Assembly: GCF_021404545.1 (NCBI RefSeq)
Contig: NZ_JAAWWD010000060.1
Location: 62,001 to 126,000 of the forward strand
Length of the DNA stretch: 64,000 nucleotides
Direction: 5' to 3'
From: Aestuariivita sp.
Lineage (GTDB): Bacteria > Pseudomonadota > Alphaproteobacteria > Rhodobacterales > Rhodobacteraceae
Under the pieces are notes generated by a model that saw only the letters and a program-made list of their open reading frames with translations, did no database searches and had not been told where the DNA came from. The position numbers and the translations under genes are program-made. The first letter of the stretch is position 1. Each line of letters starts with the position of its first letter. Shown here piece after piece: positions 8,216-17,438 of this stretch.

Positions 8216-9412
8216 TCACGCGGCGCTTTGATAGACCGCGCTGACCTCGGCCCGGATGATACGTGCGATCAGTTCGCAATCCTCCAACGAAAACGTCAGC
8301 GGCACCCGCATGTCCAGAATTCCCGCTAAAATACGATCGCTCCGGGGCATCTGCTCGCTCCGGGCATAGCGCCAGCTGTCATAGCGGGAGGTAAAGCCCT
8401 TGGGCTCTGCCTCGCCGAACCACTTCAACTCGACACCCCGCAGCGCACAGCGCCGCACAACATCGGCCACACCCTCCGCCGCCCAATCGAGCAGCAAGAC
8501 CTGAATGGAAGAGCCGACGAATTTCTCGGTCTCGGGCCGCTCGATCAAGGTCAGCCCGGGCGTGTCGCGCAGACCCTGTTCGAGGGTCCGGTAGCGCGCG
8601 TTCCAGCGTGCCACACGGTCTTCCAGATCGCGCAGCTGCGGCCGCAGGATCGCGGCGCGCAGATTGTCCATCCGGCTTGATGTGTTTGGCGTGTCGTATT
8701 TGACGCGCTCAAACACGTCCGCCGGAGGACCGGCCAAGTGCCGCTCGTAGAGCATGTAGGAGCCTGACAGAATGATCGCCCGCGCCGCAATCTCGGCGTC
8801 GTCGGTCACCACAAACCCGCCCTCGCCGGAATTGGCGTGCTTGTAGGTCTGGCACGAATAGCACCCGACCAGCCCATGCCGCCCCGACGGTATGTCGTTC
8901 CAGGCCGCCCCCATCGTATGCGCGCAATCCTCGATCACCGCGACACCGGCGGTATCGCAGAGCGCCATCAGCCGATCCATATCGCAGATATGCCCGCGCA
9001 TATGGCTGAGCAGCAGCACCCTGGACTGATCGAGCTTGGTTTCCAAATCGTCCAGGTCGATGGTCAGATCCTCGGTCACGCCGACGAATACGGGGCGCGC
9101 GCCAACAGCGGCAATCGCACCGGGTACCGGGGCCAGGGTGAAGGCGTTCGACAGAACCGGATCGCCGGGCTGCACCCCGATCGCGCGCAACGCGATGGTC
9201 ATCGCTGAACCGCCCGAGGCCACGGCAAGCGCATAGCGCGCGCCAGTCAGGGCCGCGAACGCCTGTTCCAGAAGGGCTGTTTCACCCACCTCACCCTCTG
9301 CCACGTTATAGCGGTGCAACCGCCCATGGCGCAAAACGGCCAGCGCCGCCGCGATCCCCTCTTCCGGGATCGGCTCCTGTTGCGTGAAACTGCCGGTGAA
9401 TATCTCGCTCAT
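8216..9412 (-). CDS. DegT/DnrJ/EryC1/StrS family PLP aminotransferase
   Basis: A 398-residue fold-type I PLP enzyme of the sugar aminotransferase family. The phosphate-binding segment is AVASGGSAMTIAL near residue 68, the cofactor Asp lies in VIEDCAHTMGA (about 160-169), and the Schiff-base lysine is K191 in TYKHANSGEGGF, followed by the usual GEGG turn. Such enzymes transaminate keto-sugars for surface polysaccharides or antibiotics. No other nucleotide-sugar pathway gene is next to it except glmU/glmS about 1 kb away, so the substrate cannot be inferred. It lies 44 bases downstream of gph in the same direction. Confidence 0.85.
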   Translation of the reverse strand: MSEIFTGSFTQQEPIPEEGIAAALAVLRHGRLHRYNVAEGEVGETALLEQAFAALTGARYALAVASGGSAMTIALRAIGVQPGDPVLSNAFTLAPVPGAIAAVGARPVFVGVTEDLTIDLDDLETKLDQSRVLLLSHMRGHICDMDRLMALCDTAGVAVIEDCAHTMGAAWNDIPSGRHGLVGCYSCQTYKHANSGEGGFVVTDDAEIAARAIILSGSYMLYERHLAGPPADVFERVKYDTPNTSSRMDNLRAAILRPQLRDLEDRVARWNARYRTLEQGLRDTPGLTLIERPETEKFVGSSIQVLLLDWAAEGVADVVRRCALRGVELKWFGEAEPKGFTSRYDSWRYARSEQMPRSDRILAGILDMRVPLTFSLEDCELIARIIRAEVSAVYQSAA

Positions 9413-9456
9413 AGATCTGTTTTGGGGCGCGGTGGCGGACGGGTCAATGGGGTGCG

Positions 9457-10137
9457 TTAAGGTTTTGCATCCGCAGGACCGATCAGACCGCTGACAACCG
9501 CTGGCAAATCGGCGAAATCGCCCAACAGCGCCTCGGGCGACAGGGCCGCCATGTCCCCGCCGGCGGGGCCGAATGTCACCAGAACGGACGGCACCCCTGC
9601 GGCGGCCGCCGTCTTGCGGTCTGTATCGCTGTCACCGATCAGGCAGGTCAGGGCCGGATCGCCTCCGGCACGTCGCGCCGCCTCGCGCAGTGGCTCTGGA
9701 TCGGGCTTGCGCACCGGCAGAGTATCGGCCCCGACCATCGAGGCAAAGGCATCCCGCACACCCAGACGGCTGAGCAGTGTCTCGGCCAGCCCGGCCGGTT
9801 TGTTGGTGCAGATACCAACGCCGTAGCCCGCCGAACGGAGTGCTGCAACCGCGTCCATCGCACCGGGATAAAGCACCGTGTGATGATCAATCGCCTCGGC
9901 ATAGGCGTCCAGCAAGACCGGATAATACTGCGTGACGACCGCCTCATCAAAGGCGCCCATCCGCTCCAGCCCCCGGGTCAGCATCATGCGCCCCCCGCGC
10001 AGTGCGATGCCCGCATCCCGGCCCGGCACCAGAACATCCCCCAGCCCCATCTGGCGGAAACAAACATTGGCCGCCGCGATCAGATCGCCGCTGGTATCGG
10101 CCAATGTGCCGTCCAGATCAAAGATAACCGTTCGCAT
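9457..10137 (-). CDS. gph: Phosphoglycolate phosphatase-like HAD hydrolase
   Basis: A 226-residue HAD-superfamily phosphatase. Motif I FDLDGTLADTSGDL gives the nucleophile Asp and its partner at the N-terminus, motif II is GICTNKP, motif III the lysine of RKPDPEPL, and motif IV GDSDTDRKTAAAAG holds the Mg-binding aspartates. The small helical cap between motifs I and II fits Gph, which dephosphorylates 2-phosphoglycolate. The ATG at 10137 is chosen because it puts motif I at residue 6 as in relatives; the open frame upstream is not coding. It is divergent from glmU. Confidence 0.88.
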   Translation of the reverse strand: MRTVIFDLDGTLADTSGDLIAAANVCFRQMGLGDVLVPGRDAGIALRGGRMMLTRGLERMGAFDEAVVTQYYPVLLDAYAEAIDHHTVLYPGAMDAVAALRSAGYGVGICTNKPAGLAETLLSRLGVRDAFASMVGADTLPVRKPDPEPLREAARRAGGDPALTCLIGDSDTDRKTAAAAGVPSVLVTFGPAGGDMAALSPEALLGDFADLPAVVSGLIGPADAKP

Positions 10138-10268
10138 GGCATTGCCCCCAATCGGCGCGTTTCCGCACGCATGTATTGCAGTCCGCAACCGGAATTGATG
10201 GCCCTTGGTGTTGCGCGCTCCTGTCAGCCGGATAAAACGGGACCAGCGAAAAGACAAAGAGAAAACAC

Positions 10269-11624
10269 ATGAGCACCGCGCTTGTCATCCTGGCCGCAGG
10301 CAAAGGCACACGGATGAACTCGGACCTGCCCAAGGTCCTGCACCCTCTGGCCCAAGCCCCGATGCTTGCCCATGCGATGCGCGCGGGGCAGGTTCTGGCG
10401 CCCGAACGCACCATCATCGTCGCAGGCCACGGGGCGGATCAGGTCACCAAAGCTGCGCACAAGATCGACGAGACCGCTCAGGTGGTGCTTCAGACCGAAC
10501 AGTTGGGCACCGCCCATGCCGTGGCCCAGGCCCGCACGGCGCTGGAAGGGTTTGGGGGCGATATCATCGTGCTTTACGGTGACACGCCCTTTGTCCGGCC
10601 CGAAACGCTGCACGCAATGATGGCCGCACGCGCCGCGCATGACCTTGTGGTGCTTGGGTTCGAGGCAGCCGACGCCGGGCGCTATGGCCGTCTGGTGATG
10701 GCGGGTTCGCAACTGGCCCGCGTCGTGGAATTCAAGGATGCATCACCTCAAGAGCGGGCGATAACCCTCTGCAATAGCGGGCTTGTTGCCTGCGACGCGC
10801 AGGTTCTCTTTCGACTGATCGACGCGGTCGGCAATGACAATGCCGCTGGTGAATACTATCTGCCCGATATCGTCGCACTGGCCAGGCAGCAGGGGTTGTC
10901 CGCAACGGCCGTGACCTGTGACGAAGCCGAGACGCTGGGCATCAACACCCGCGCCGAACTGGCAGGTGCCGAGGCGCTTTTTCAAGATCGCGCGCGCCAC
11001 GATCTGATGGAAGCCGGCGTCACCCTGATGGCCCCCGACACGGTGCATCTGTCGCTCGACACCGTGATCGGGCGTGATGCGGTGGTGGAGCCCAATGTCG
11101 TCTTTGGCCCGAACGTCACGGTCGAGTCCGGGGCGACAATCCGCGCGTTTTCGCATCTTGAGGGCTGCCATGTCAGCCGGGGGGCGATTGTAGGTCCCTA
11201 CGCCCGCCTGCGCCCCGGCACGGAACTGGCAGAAGACACGCATATCGGCAATTTCGTCGAAATCAAGAACGCCACCTTGGCCGAAGGTGCCAAGGTCAAT
11301 CACCTGAGCTATATCGGGGATGCCAGTATCGGCGCCCGAACCAATATCGGCGCGGGCACGATCACCTGCAATTACGACGGGGTGATGAAACACCGCACCG
11401 ATATTGGAGAGCGGGCCTTTATCGGGTCGAATACAATGCTCGTGGCCCCTGTCACGGTCGGTGACGAGGCCATGACGGGATCGGGCAGCGTCATCACCGA
11501 GGATGTCGCGGCAGGCGCGCTCGCCCTGGCGCGGGCTCCGCAAACGGCCAGGCCCGGCGCGGCGCGCAAGCTCATAGCGATTCTGAAATCAAAAAAGAAA
11601 CAACAGGGTAAGGGCCAAAGCTGA
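10269..11624 (+). CDS. glmU: Bifunctional GlcN-1-P acetyltransferase / GlcNAc-1-P uridylyltransferase
   Basis: GlmU makes UDP-GlcNAc for peptidoglycan and lipid A. The N-terminal pyrophosphorylase domain starts with the nucleotide-binding signature LAAGKGTRMNSDLPKVLH; the C-terminal half (from about residue 250) is a left-handed beta-helix of hexapeptide repeats, including IGNFVEIKNATLAEGAKVNHLSYIGD and IGAGTITCNYDG, which form the acetyltransferase site. The 451-residue length is normal. Its TGA overlaps the glmS ATG by one base (TGATG), so the two steps of hexosamine synthesis are translationally coupled. Confidence 0.97.
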   Translation: MSTALVILAAGKGTRMNSDLPKVLHPLAQAPMLAHAMRAGQVLAPERTIIVAGHGADQVTKAAHKIDETAQVVLQTEQLGTAHAVAQARTALEGFGGDIIVLYGDTPFVRPETLHAMMAARAAHDLVVLGFEAADAGRYGRLVMAGSQLARVVEFKDASPQERAITLCNSGLVACDAQVLFRLIDAVGNDNAAGEYYLPDIVALARQQGLSATAVTCDEAETLGINTRAELAGAEALFQDRARHDLMEAGVTLMAPDTVHLSLDTVIGRDAVVEPNVVFGPNVTVESGATIRAFSHLEGCHVSRGAIVGPYARLRPGTELAEDTHIGNFVEIKNATLAEGAKVNHLSYIGDASIGARTNIGAGTITCNYDGVMKHRTDIGERAFIGSNTMLVAPVTVGDEAMTGSGSVITEDVAAGALALARAPQTARPGAARKLIAILKSKKKQQGKGQS

Positions 11625-13444
11625 TGTGCGGAATTGTTGGTGTTCTGGGCGAACACGAGGCTGCGCCCATCCTTGTCGAAGCGCTCAAACGGCTGGAATA
11701 TCGCGGCTATGACAGCGCCGGCATCGCGACAATCAATGCAGGCACCCTGGACCGCCGCCGGGCGGTGGGCAAACTGGTCAATCTCAGCGATCTGCTGGTG
11801 CATGAACCGCTCGCGGGCAAGGCCGGGATCGGGCACACCCGCTGGGCCACTCATGGCGTGCCGTCTGTCGGCAACGCACACCCTCACAAGGCAGGCAAGG
11901 TGGCGGTTGTGCATAACGGGATCATCGAGAATTATCGCGAAATCCGAACCGAACTTGCCACCCATGGCATCGGGTTCGAGACCGAGACCGACACAGAGAC
12001 CGTGGCCCTTCTGACCAGCCACTATATGGAGCAGGGCGCCAACGCCGCCGAAGCCGCGTTTCAGACGCTTGACCGATTGGAAGGTGCATTCGCGCTGGCC
12101 TTCCTGTTCGACGGGGAGGTCGACCTGATCGTGGCCGCGCGCAAAGGTTCTCCGCTGGCCATTGGACATGGGGATGGAGAGATGTTCGTGGGCTCCGACG
12201 CGATCGCATTGGCCCCTCTGACCGACCGGATCACATATCTGGAGGAAGGCGACCGCGCCATCGTGACCCGTGCCGGTGTCGAAATTCGCGACCAGAACGG
12301 CACCCTTGCCAACCGCCCGGTTAAGGTTGTCTCGATTGAAAACACCCGCGTTGACAAAGCCGGTCACAAGCACTTCATGGCCAAGGAGATCGCGGAACAG
12401 CCCAAGGTCGTAGGCGACGCGCTCGGGCAGTACGTCACCGCAAATGGGAACATAAACATCTCGGACAAAGCGATTGATTTTGCAGAATTTGATCGCATCG
12501 TCATGGTTGCTTGCGGGACGGCGTATTATGCCTGTCTGGTGGCCAAATACTGGTTTGAACAGATCGCACGCCTGCCGGTCGAGGTCGATATCGCCTCGGA
12601 ATTCAGATATCGCGAACCGCCCATCCCCGCGCGCACGTTGGCCATCTTTGTGAGCCAGTCGGGCGAGACCGCCGACACCTTGGCCGCGCTTCGCTATTGT
12701 GTTGGAAAGGCGGACAGAATCCTGTCGATGGTGAATGTGCCCGAAAGCTCCATCGGCCGCGAAAGCGATATGTCGCTCCAGATCCATGCAGGCGTCGAGG
12801 TGAGCGTCGCGTCCACCAAGGCCTTTACCTGTCAGCTCACCGTGCTGCTGGCGCTGGCCCTCAAGGCCGCCGAGGCGGGCGGGCATTTGAGCGCCGAGGC
12901 GCGCAGCGATCACCTGTCGGCCATGCGCGGACTGCCTGCCGCGATCTCGCTGGCGCTTGATCAGACCGAGACGATCCACAAGGCCGCCCTGAGGCTGGCA
13001 GAGGCGCGTGACGTTCTCTTTCTGGGGCGCGGATTGATGTACCCCCTCGCCCTGGAAGGGGCATTAAAGCTCAAGGAACTCAGCTATATACATGCCGAAG
13101 CTTATGCATCAGGCGAGCTGAAGCATGGCCCGATCGCCCTGATCGACAAGCATATGCCGGTGGTGGTCATGGCGCCACGCGACAGCGTTTTCGACAAGAC
13201 CCTCTCGAATATGCAAGAGGTCATGGCGCGCAAGGGCAAGGTCATCCTGGTCTCGGACGAGCCGGGAATTGCGGAAGCCGGAGACGAGGTGTGGAGTACG
13301 ATCCGCATGCCCACTGTTGCCCCGATCCTGGCTCCGATCCTCTATGCGATACCGGCGCAGCTTTTGGCCTATCACACGGCGGTGGCCAAGGGGACAGATG
13401 TCGACCAGCCGCGCAATCTGGCCAAATCCGTGACCGTGGAGTAA
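11624..13444 (+). CDS. glmS: Glutamine--fructose-6-phosphate aminotransferase (isomerising)
   Basis: GlmS makes glucosamine-6-phosphate from fructose-6-phosphate and glutamine. The product starts MCGIVGVLGE, so Cys2 becomes the N-terminal nucleophile of the Ntn glutaminase domain after Met removal; HTRWATHG and HNGIIENY follow. Two SIS isomerase domains occupy the C-terminal half, with SQSGETADTLAAL, STKAFTCQL and LGRGLMYPLALEGALKLKE, and the C-terminus ends in the conserved DQPRNLAKSVTVE. It is 606 residues long, as expected. No glmS ribozyme is apparent upstream, where glmU runs straight into it. Confidence 0.97.
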   Translation: MCGIVGVLGEHEAAPILVEALKRLEYRGYDSAGIATINAGTLDRRRAVGKLVNLSDLLVHEPLAGKAGIGHTRWATHGVPSVGNAHPHKAGKVAVVHNGIIENYREIRTELATHGIGFETETDTETVALLTSHYMEQGANAAEAAFQTLDRLEGAFALAFLFDGEVDLIVAARKGSPLAIGHGDGEMFVGSDAIALAPLTDRITYLEEGDRAIVTRAGVEIRDQNGTLANRPVKVVSIENTRVDKAGHKHFMAKEIAEQPKVVGDALGQYVTANGNINISDKAIDFAEFDRIVMVACGTAYYACLVAKYWFEQIARLPVEVDIASEFRYREPPIPARTLAIFVSQSGETADTLAALRYCVGKADRILSMVNVPESSIGRESDMSLQIHAGVEVSVASTKAFTCQLTVLLALALKAAEAGGHLSAEARSDHLSAMRGLPAAISLALDQTETIHKAALRLAEARDVLFLGRGLMYPLALEGALKLKELSYIHAEAYASGELKHGPIALIDKHMPVVVMAPRDSVFDKTLSNMQEVMARKGKVILVSDEPGIAEAGDEVWSTIRMPTVAPILAPILYAIPAQLLAYHTAVAKGTDVDQPRNLAKSVTVE

Positions 13445-13462
13445 CCGGGAAGGATCCGACCC

Positions 13463-14173
13463 TTGGCCAGTCATGAGCCCTATCTGGACGCCCTGCGCGC
13501 TGTCGCCGATCCAGACCGCGCGCCGCAAATGGCTGCCTATCACAAGGCGGATCGCGTCTATCTGGGGCTGAAGAACGGGCAGATCGACGCGCTGGCCAAA
13601 GCGTGGCGACGGTCCTTGACCGTGGCGGAGCGGGTCGCACTGGCCCGTGGCCTTTGGAATACCGACATCTACGAAGCACGGTTGGCGGCGGCCAAACTTC
13701 TGACCCAAGCCCGCATCCGGCCCGATGATGCGGTTTGGGCACTGATCGCAAGCTGGGTGCCCGATTTCGACAGTTGGGCGATTGCCGATCACGCCTGTAT
13801 GGCGGGCCAGCGACGGCTGATGGCAGATCCCGCGCGTCTGGATGAGGTGGAACGCTGGACCACCTCGGAGCACATGTGGACCCGGCGCGCGGCGCTTGTC
13901 ATCACCCTGCCCTGGACCAAGCAAAACCACCCCAACCCCGAGGATCTGGCCCGGCGAGACCGAATCCTGGGCTGGGCGGCGGGCTATGTGCCCGACCGTG
14001 AGTGGTTCATTCAAAAGGCCATCGCCTGGTGGCTGCGCGAGCTCAGCAAACACGACGCGCCCCGGGTCGAGGCGTTTCTGGCCGCGCATGGTGCAGCACT
14101 GAAACCCTTTGCCCGGAAAGAAGCCGCCAGGTATCTCAGAAGTCAGACGTCAGAGGCGCGCCCGCCCGCATAG
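13463..14173 (+). CDS. DNA alkylation repair (AlkD-like) HEAT-repeat protein
   Basis: A 236-residue all-helical protein resembling the AlkC/AlkD family of HEAT-repeat DNA glycosylases, with WRRSLTVAERVALARGLWNTDIYEARLAAAKLL and VPDREWFIQKAIAWWLRELSKHD as the recognisable repeat segments. AlkD-type enzymes excise cationic alkylated bases such as 3- and 7-alkylpurines. The start is a TTG at 13463, preceded by GGGAAGGAT, because no ATG occurs in frame before residue 23. The gene begins 18 bases after glmS. Its 3' end overlaps the convergent RidA-like gene by 31 bases. Family assignment is from overall pattern, not from a decisive single motif. Confidence 0.75.
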   Translation: MASHEPYLDALRAVADPDRAPQMAAYHKADRVYLGLKNGQIDALAKAWRRSLTVAERVALARGLWNTDIYEARLAAAKLLTQARIRPDDAVWALIASWVPDFDSWAIADHACMAGQRRLMADPARLDEVERWTTSEHMWTRRAALVITLPWTKQNHPNPEDLARRDRILGWAAGYVPDREWFIQKAIAWWLRELSKHDAPRVEAFLAAHGAALKPFARKEAARYLRSQTSEARPPA

Positions 14174-14550
14174 GCAATCGCGCGGATCTCGATCACGGCC
14201 CCTTCCCGCCGCAAACCGGCAACTTCGACGGCAGTCCATGCCGGAAACGGCGCCGTGCAATAGTGACAGCGGATCTCATCGAAACGGTCGAAATGGGCAC
14301 GCAATCCAATATGATAGCTGGTCATCTCGACCAGCGCGTCAAAGCCCAGACCGGCCTCGGCCAGTATCTGCCCTATCTTGTCAAACGCGTTGCGGGTCTG
14401 TTGACCGGGATCGTCCGGCATCACTCCATCAGCCCCGCCCCCCGTCGCGCCGGTGAGAAAGAGGTAATCGCCCGCCAAAAGGCCCGGCGACATCCGCAGC
14501 GTTTCAGCCGTCTGGCGCAGGCTCTCAGGCATGATCGCACGTCTGCTCAT
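14143..14550 (-). CDS. RidA/YjgF/UK114 family protein lacking the catalytic arginine
   Basis: A 135-residue member of the Rid family by its pattern: LAGDYLFLTGATG, the segment TRNAFDKIGQILAEAGLGFDALV, then VEMTSYHI and VEVAGLRREGAVIEIRAIAYAG at the C-terminus. RidA enzymes hydrolyse reactive enamines and imines through an arginine (Arg105 in E. coli). Here that position reads PAWTAVEV, a tryptophan instead, so classical imine deaminase activity is unlikely; it fits the arginine-less Rid subfamilies whose roles are unknown. It overlaps the convergent alkD-like gene by 31 bases. Confidence 0.85.
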   Translation of the reverse strand: MSRRAIMPESLRQTAETLRMSPGLLAGDYLFLTGATGGGADGVMPDDPGQQTRNAFDKIGQILAEAGLGFDALVEMTSYHIGLRAHFDRFDEIRCHYCTAPFPAWTAVEVAGLRREGAVIEIRAIAYAGGRASDV

Positions 14551-14593
14551 GAACCGGGCTGGTCAAGGGCGGTTCTGCAATCGGGCATGAGGC

Positions 14594-15043
14594 TCAGGTC
14601 GCCTCGACCGTGACTTCGACAAGGTCCGTCAGCGACGCGCCCAACGCCTGCATCGCCCTGAGCGAAATCTGGCTGCCCGATCCAACCGGCAGATCCAGTG
14701 GCTGCAATGTGACTGCCACGACAGATCCGCGATACCGCACCTGACCGGGCCGCTCGGAGCGTACCAAAGGTGTTTTGAGCCACATGCCGCCCTGCGCCGG
14801 ATCGCCCAATGAGGCCACCGTCATGCCCAGCGTCGATCCCTGACCGACAGGCGGAGGCAAGGCCGCATTGGGAAGGTTTGACCCGGCTGCCGCGTCGGTC
14901 ACCGCATCGTTTTCGCCGTCCGGCTCCGGCATGGCGGGCGCCACTGTCTGCTGGCCCGGCGCGTCGGCCGGACCCGGCAGGATGGACCGCGCCAGGTCGC
15001 ATCCCGGCAAAGCTAACAAGGCTAGACAACAGATCAATCGCAT
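14594..15043 (-). CDS. Small conserved lipoprotein of unknown function
   Basis: A 149-residue protein with a short hydrophobic N-terminus and a lipobox-like LPGC (Cys15), so probably a lipoprotein. A proline- and alanine-rich linker (about 20-65) precedes a small domain with [23 protein letters not shown] and [25 protein letters not shown]. Similar short proteins occur in Rhodobacteraceae and are sometimes labelled D-galactarate dehydratase, which I think rests only on a small shared SAF-like segment; no catalytic region of that enzyme is present. It lies 43 bases downstream-wards of nothing obvious on its strand and is divergent from moaA. Function unknown. Confidence 0.7.
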   Translation of the reverse strand: MRLICCLALLALPGCDLARSILPGPADAPGQQTVAPAMPEPDGENDAVTDAAAGSNLPNAALPPPVGQGSTLGMTVASLGDPAQGGMWLKTPLVRSERPGQVRYRGSVVAVTLQPLDLPVGSGSQISLRAMQALGASLTDLVEVTVEAT

Positions 15044-15129
15044 GGCGTCTCTTTATCCCTCCCGATCGGGTGCCGCAATTGGCAACTGTCGCCTTGCAAC
15101 GCGCCGACGGGCTGAGTACCTATAGGCGC

Positions 15130-16137
15130 ATGACCGCTCCTTTGATTGACCCGTTCGCCCGCGCGATCACCTACCTGCGCGTTTCCGTCACCGACCGGTG
15201 CGATTTCCGCTGCGTCTATTGCATGTCGGAAAACATGACCTTCCTGCCGAAGAAAGAGCTTCTGACGCTGGAAGAGCTGGATCGCATGTGTTCGACCTTT
15301 GTCAAGCTGGGGGTCGAGAAACTGCGCATCACCGGCGGCGAACCGTTGGTGCGGCGCGATATCATGACGTTTTTCCGGTCTATGACTCGGCACCTGGACA
15401 GCGGCGCACTCAAGGAACTGACGCTGACGACCAATGGCTCTCAGCTGGAGCGTTTCGCCGACGACCTCTACGATGCGGGCGTGCGGCGCATCAACGTTTC
15501 GCTCGACACGCTGGACGAGGAGAAATTCGCCGAAATCACCCGCTGGGGCCGTCTGCCGCAGGTGCTTCGCGGGATCGACGCTGCACAAAAGGCCGGTCTC
15601 AGGGTCAAGCTGAATGCGGTGGCGCTCAAGGGCTTTAACGAGGACGAGCTGCCCAAGATCACGCAATGGTGCGCCGAGCGGGGCATGGATCTGACCTGGA
15701 TCGAGGTGATGCCGATGGGCGATATCGGCAATGAGGATCGCCTGGGTCAGTACTGGTCGCTCAAGGATGTGCGCAAAACCTATGAAGAGCATTATCAGGT
15801 CAGCGACCTGGCAGAACGCACCGGTGGCCCCGCCCGCTATGTGCGGCTGGAAGAGACCGGCCAGAAGATCGGCTTTATCACGCCGCTCAGCCACAATTTC
15901 TGCGAAAGCTGCAACCGGGTACGGCTGACCTGTACCGGTGAGCTTTACATGTGCCTGGGGCAGGAGGATATGGCCGATCTGCGCGCGCCGCTGCGCGATC
16001 ATGTCGACACCGAGGCCCCGCTTGAGGCCGCGATTCGCGCCGCCATCGACCGCAAGCCCAAGGGCCATGATTTCGACTATTCGCGCCAGCGTCTGGATGG
16101 TCAGGTCTCGCGCCACATGAGCCACACAGGCGGCTGA
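15130..16137 (+). CDS. moaA: GTP 3',8-cyclase, molybdenum cofactor synthesis
   Basis: MoaA is the radical-SAM enzyme that rearranges GTP at the start of molybdopterin synthesis. The N-terminal cluster is CDFRCVYC (Cys24, 28, 31), followed by [11 protein letters not shown]; the C-terminal cluster is [20 protein letters not shown], and the protein ends in the essential Gly-Gly (SHTGG). The ATG at 15130 gives 335 residues, normal for MoaA; the longer open frame upstream is not coding. Molybdenum cofactor would be needed by the IorAB-type hydroxylase at 40 kb. The stop overlaps the waaA start (TGATG). Confidence 0.96.
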   Translation: MTAPLIDPFARAITYLRVSVTDRCDFRCVYCMSENMTFLPKKELLTLEELDRMCSTFVKLGVEKLRITGGEPLVRRDIMTFFRSMTRHLDSGALKELTLTTNGSQLERFADDLYDAGVRRINVSLDTLDEEKFAEITRWGRLPQVLRGIDAAQKAGLRVKLNAVALKGFNEDELPKITQWCAERGMDLTWIEVMPMGDIGNEDRLGQYWSLKDVRKTYEEHYQVSDLAERTGGPARYVRLEETGQKIGFITPLSHNFCESCNRVRLTCTGELYMCLGQEDMADLRAPLRDHVDTEAPLEAAIRAAIDRKPKGHDFDYSRQRLDGQVSRHMSHTGG

Positions 16138-17438
16138 TGCAGCCCCAGCCCCGCAGGGCGACGGCGCTCTACCGGGTCTACCGGGGGGCGATGACAGGGC
16201 TGGCTCCGCTGATCTGGTGGGTGGTCTCACGCAAACTCAAGCACCATGGCGTCCCCGCCCTACGCATGCATGAACGGCTGGGACATGCCAGCATCGCGCG
16301 ACCGGTTGGTCCTTTGGTGTGGTTTCACGGCGCCAGCGTGGGCGAAAGCCTGGCCGTGCTCAGCCTGATCGAGGCCTTGCTGGCGCGCCGTCCCGACCTG
16401 AACGTGCTGATGACCTCCGGCACCGCCACCTCTGCCGAAATCCTCGCACAGCGGATGCCGGAACGGTGCCAGCATCAATTCGTGCCGCTGGATGTCGCAG
16501 GCCCCGTGGCGCGGTTTCTGGATTACTGGCGCCCGGATGCGGGCATCTTTGTGGACAGCGAGATCTGGCCCAACATGCTGGTCATGGCACGCAGCGCGGG
16601 CACCAGGCTGGCACTGGTCAATGCGCGGCTCTCGCGGAAATCGGTGGACGGGTGGCGCAAATACCCCGAGACGAGCGCCTTTGTGCTGGATCAGTTCGAC
16701 CTGATCCTGACCCAGAACCGCGACACAGCCGCAGCCCTGCGCCAGATGGGTGCGCCCGAGGACCGGCTGCGCATCGGTGTGAACCTGAAATCAACCGCCA
16801 AACCTCTCCCCGTGGATGAGTTGGAACTGGCACGGCTGCGCGGACATCTGGGTGACCGACCGCTTTGGATTGCCAGCTCCACCCATCCGGGGGAGGAGGA
16901 GGAGGTGCTCAAGGCACATTGCGCGGTTCTCAGATCTCATCCCCAGGCCTGCCTGATCCTGGTTCCCAGACATCCCCAACGGGGCGCGGAGATTGCAGAG
17001 CTGATCCAGACCGAGGGGTTGACCGCCGCCCGCCGCAGCCTTTCCGAGCCGCCGGCGCCCGGGGTGCAGGTCTATCTCGCCGATACGCTGGGGGAGTTGG
17101 GGCTGTGGTACAGTCTGGCGCAGATCGTGTTTCTGGGCGGTTCCCTGCGGGAAATCGGCGGGCATAATCCGTTTGAACCGGCCCAGTTCGGCACCGCCAT
17201 CCTCACCGGCCCATATGTCACGAGCTTTCCCGAGACCTATCAGGCGTTGGCAGCCATTGACGGGGTCAGGACAGTGACGACTGCGGCCGAACTGGGCGAT
17301 CAGGTATTGCGGCTCATCACACAGGACGCGGCGCGCGCGCAGATGTCGGAGGCGGCGCAGCGCTTTGCCCAGCGCGGGCAGGAGGCATTGGACCGGGTGG
17401 CCGGGGATCTTCTCTGCGTGATCGACGGAGCCGGGTGA
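16137..17438 (+). CDS. waaA: 3-deoxy-D-manno-octulosonic acid (Kdo) transferase
   Basis: WaaA/KdtA attaches Kdo to lipid A precursor at the cytoplasmic face of the inner membrane. The 433-residue protein has an N-terminal membrane-anchoring helix (ALYRVYRGAMTGLAPLIWWVVS), the family motif VWFHGASVGESLAVLSLIEAL with the catalytic Glu, DSEIWPNMLVMAR, VNARLSRKS and the GT-B nucleotide-sugar region FLGGSLREIGGHNPFEPAQFG. Coupling to moaA by a one-base overlap and to the next glycosyltransferase by another makes this a small LPS-core operon attached to a cofactor gene. Confidence 0.95.
   Translation: MQPQPRRATALYRVYRGAMTGLAPLIWWVVSRKLKHHGVPALRMHERLGHASIARPVGPLVWFHGASVGESLAVLSLIEALLARRPDLNVLMTSGTATSAEILAQRMPERCQHQFVPLDVAGPVARFLDYWRPDAGIFVDSEIWPNMLVMARSAGTRLALVNARLSRKSVDGWRKYPETSAFVLDQFDLILTQNRDTAAALRQMGAPEDRLRIGVNLKSTAKPLPVDELELARLRGHLGDRPLWIASSTHPGEEEEVLKAHCAVLRSHPQACLILVPRHPQRGAEIAELIQTEGLTAARRSLSEPPAPGVQVYLADTLGELGLWYSLAQIVFLGGSLREIGGHNPFEPAQFGTAILTGPYVTSFPETYQALAAIDGVRTVTTAAELGDQVLRLITQDAARAQMSEAAQRFAQRGQEALDRVAGDLLCVIDGAG

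Noticed and set aside
11560-11623. glmS ribozyme or leader switch
   Set aside because: glmU coding sequence continues to the glmS start codon with a one-base overlap, leaving no leader.
14594-15043. D-galactarate dehydratase for the small lipoprotein
   Set aside because: Far too short, carries a lipobox and lacks the catalytic region of that enzyme.
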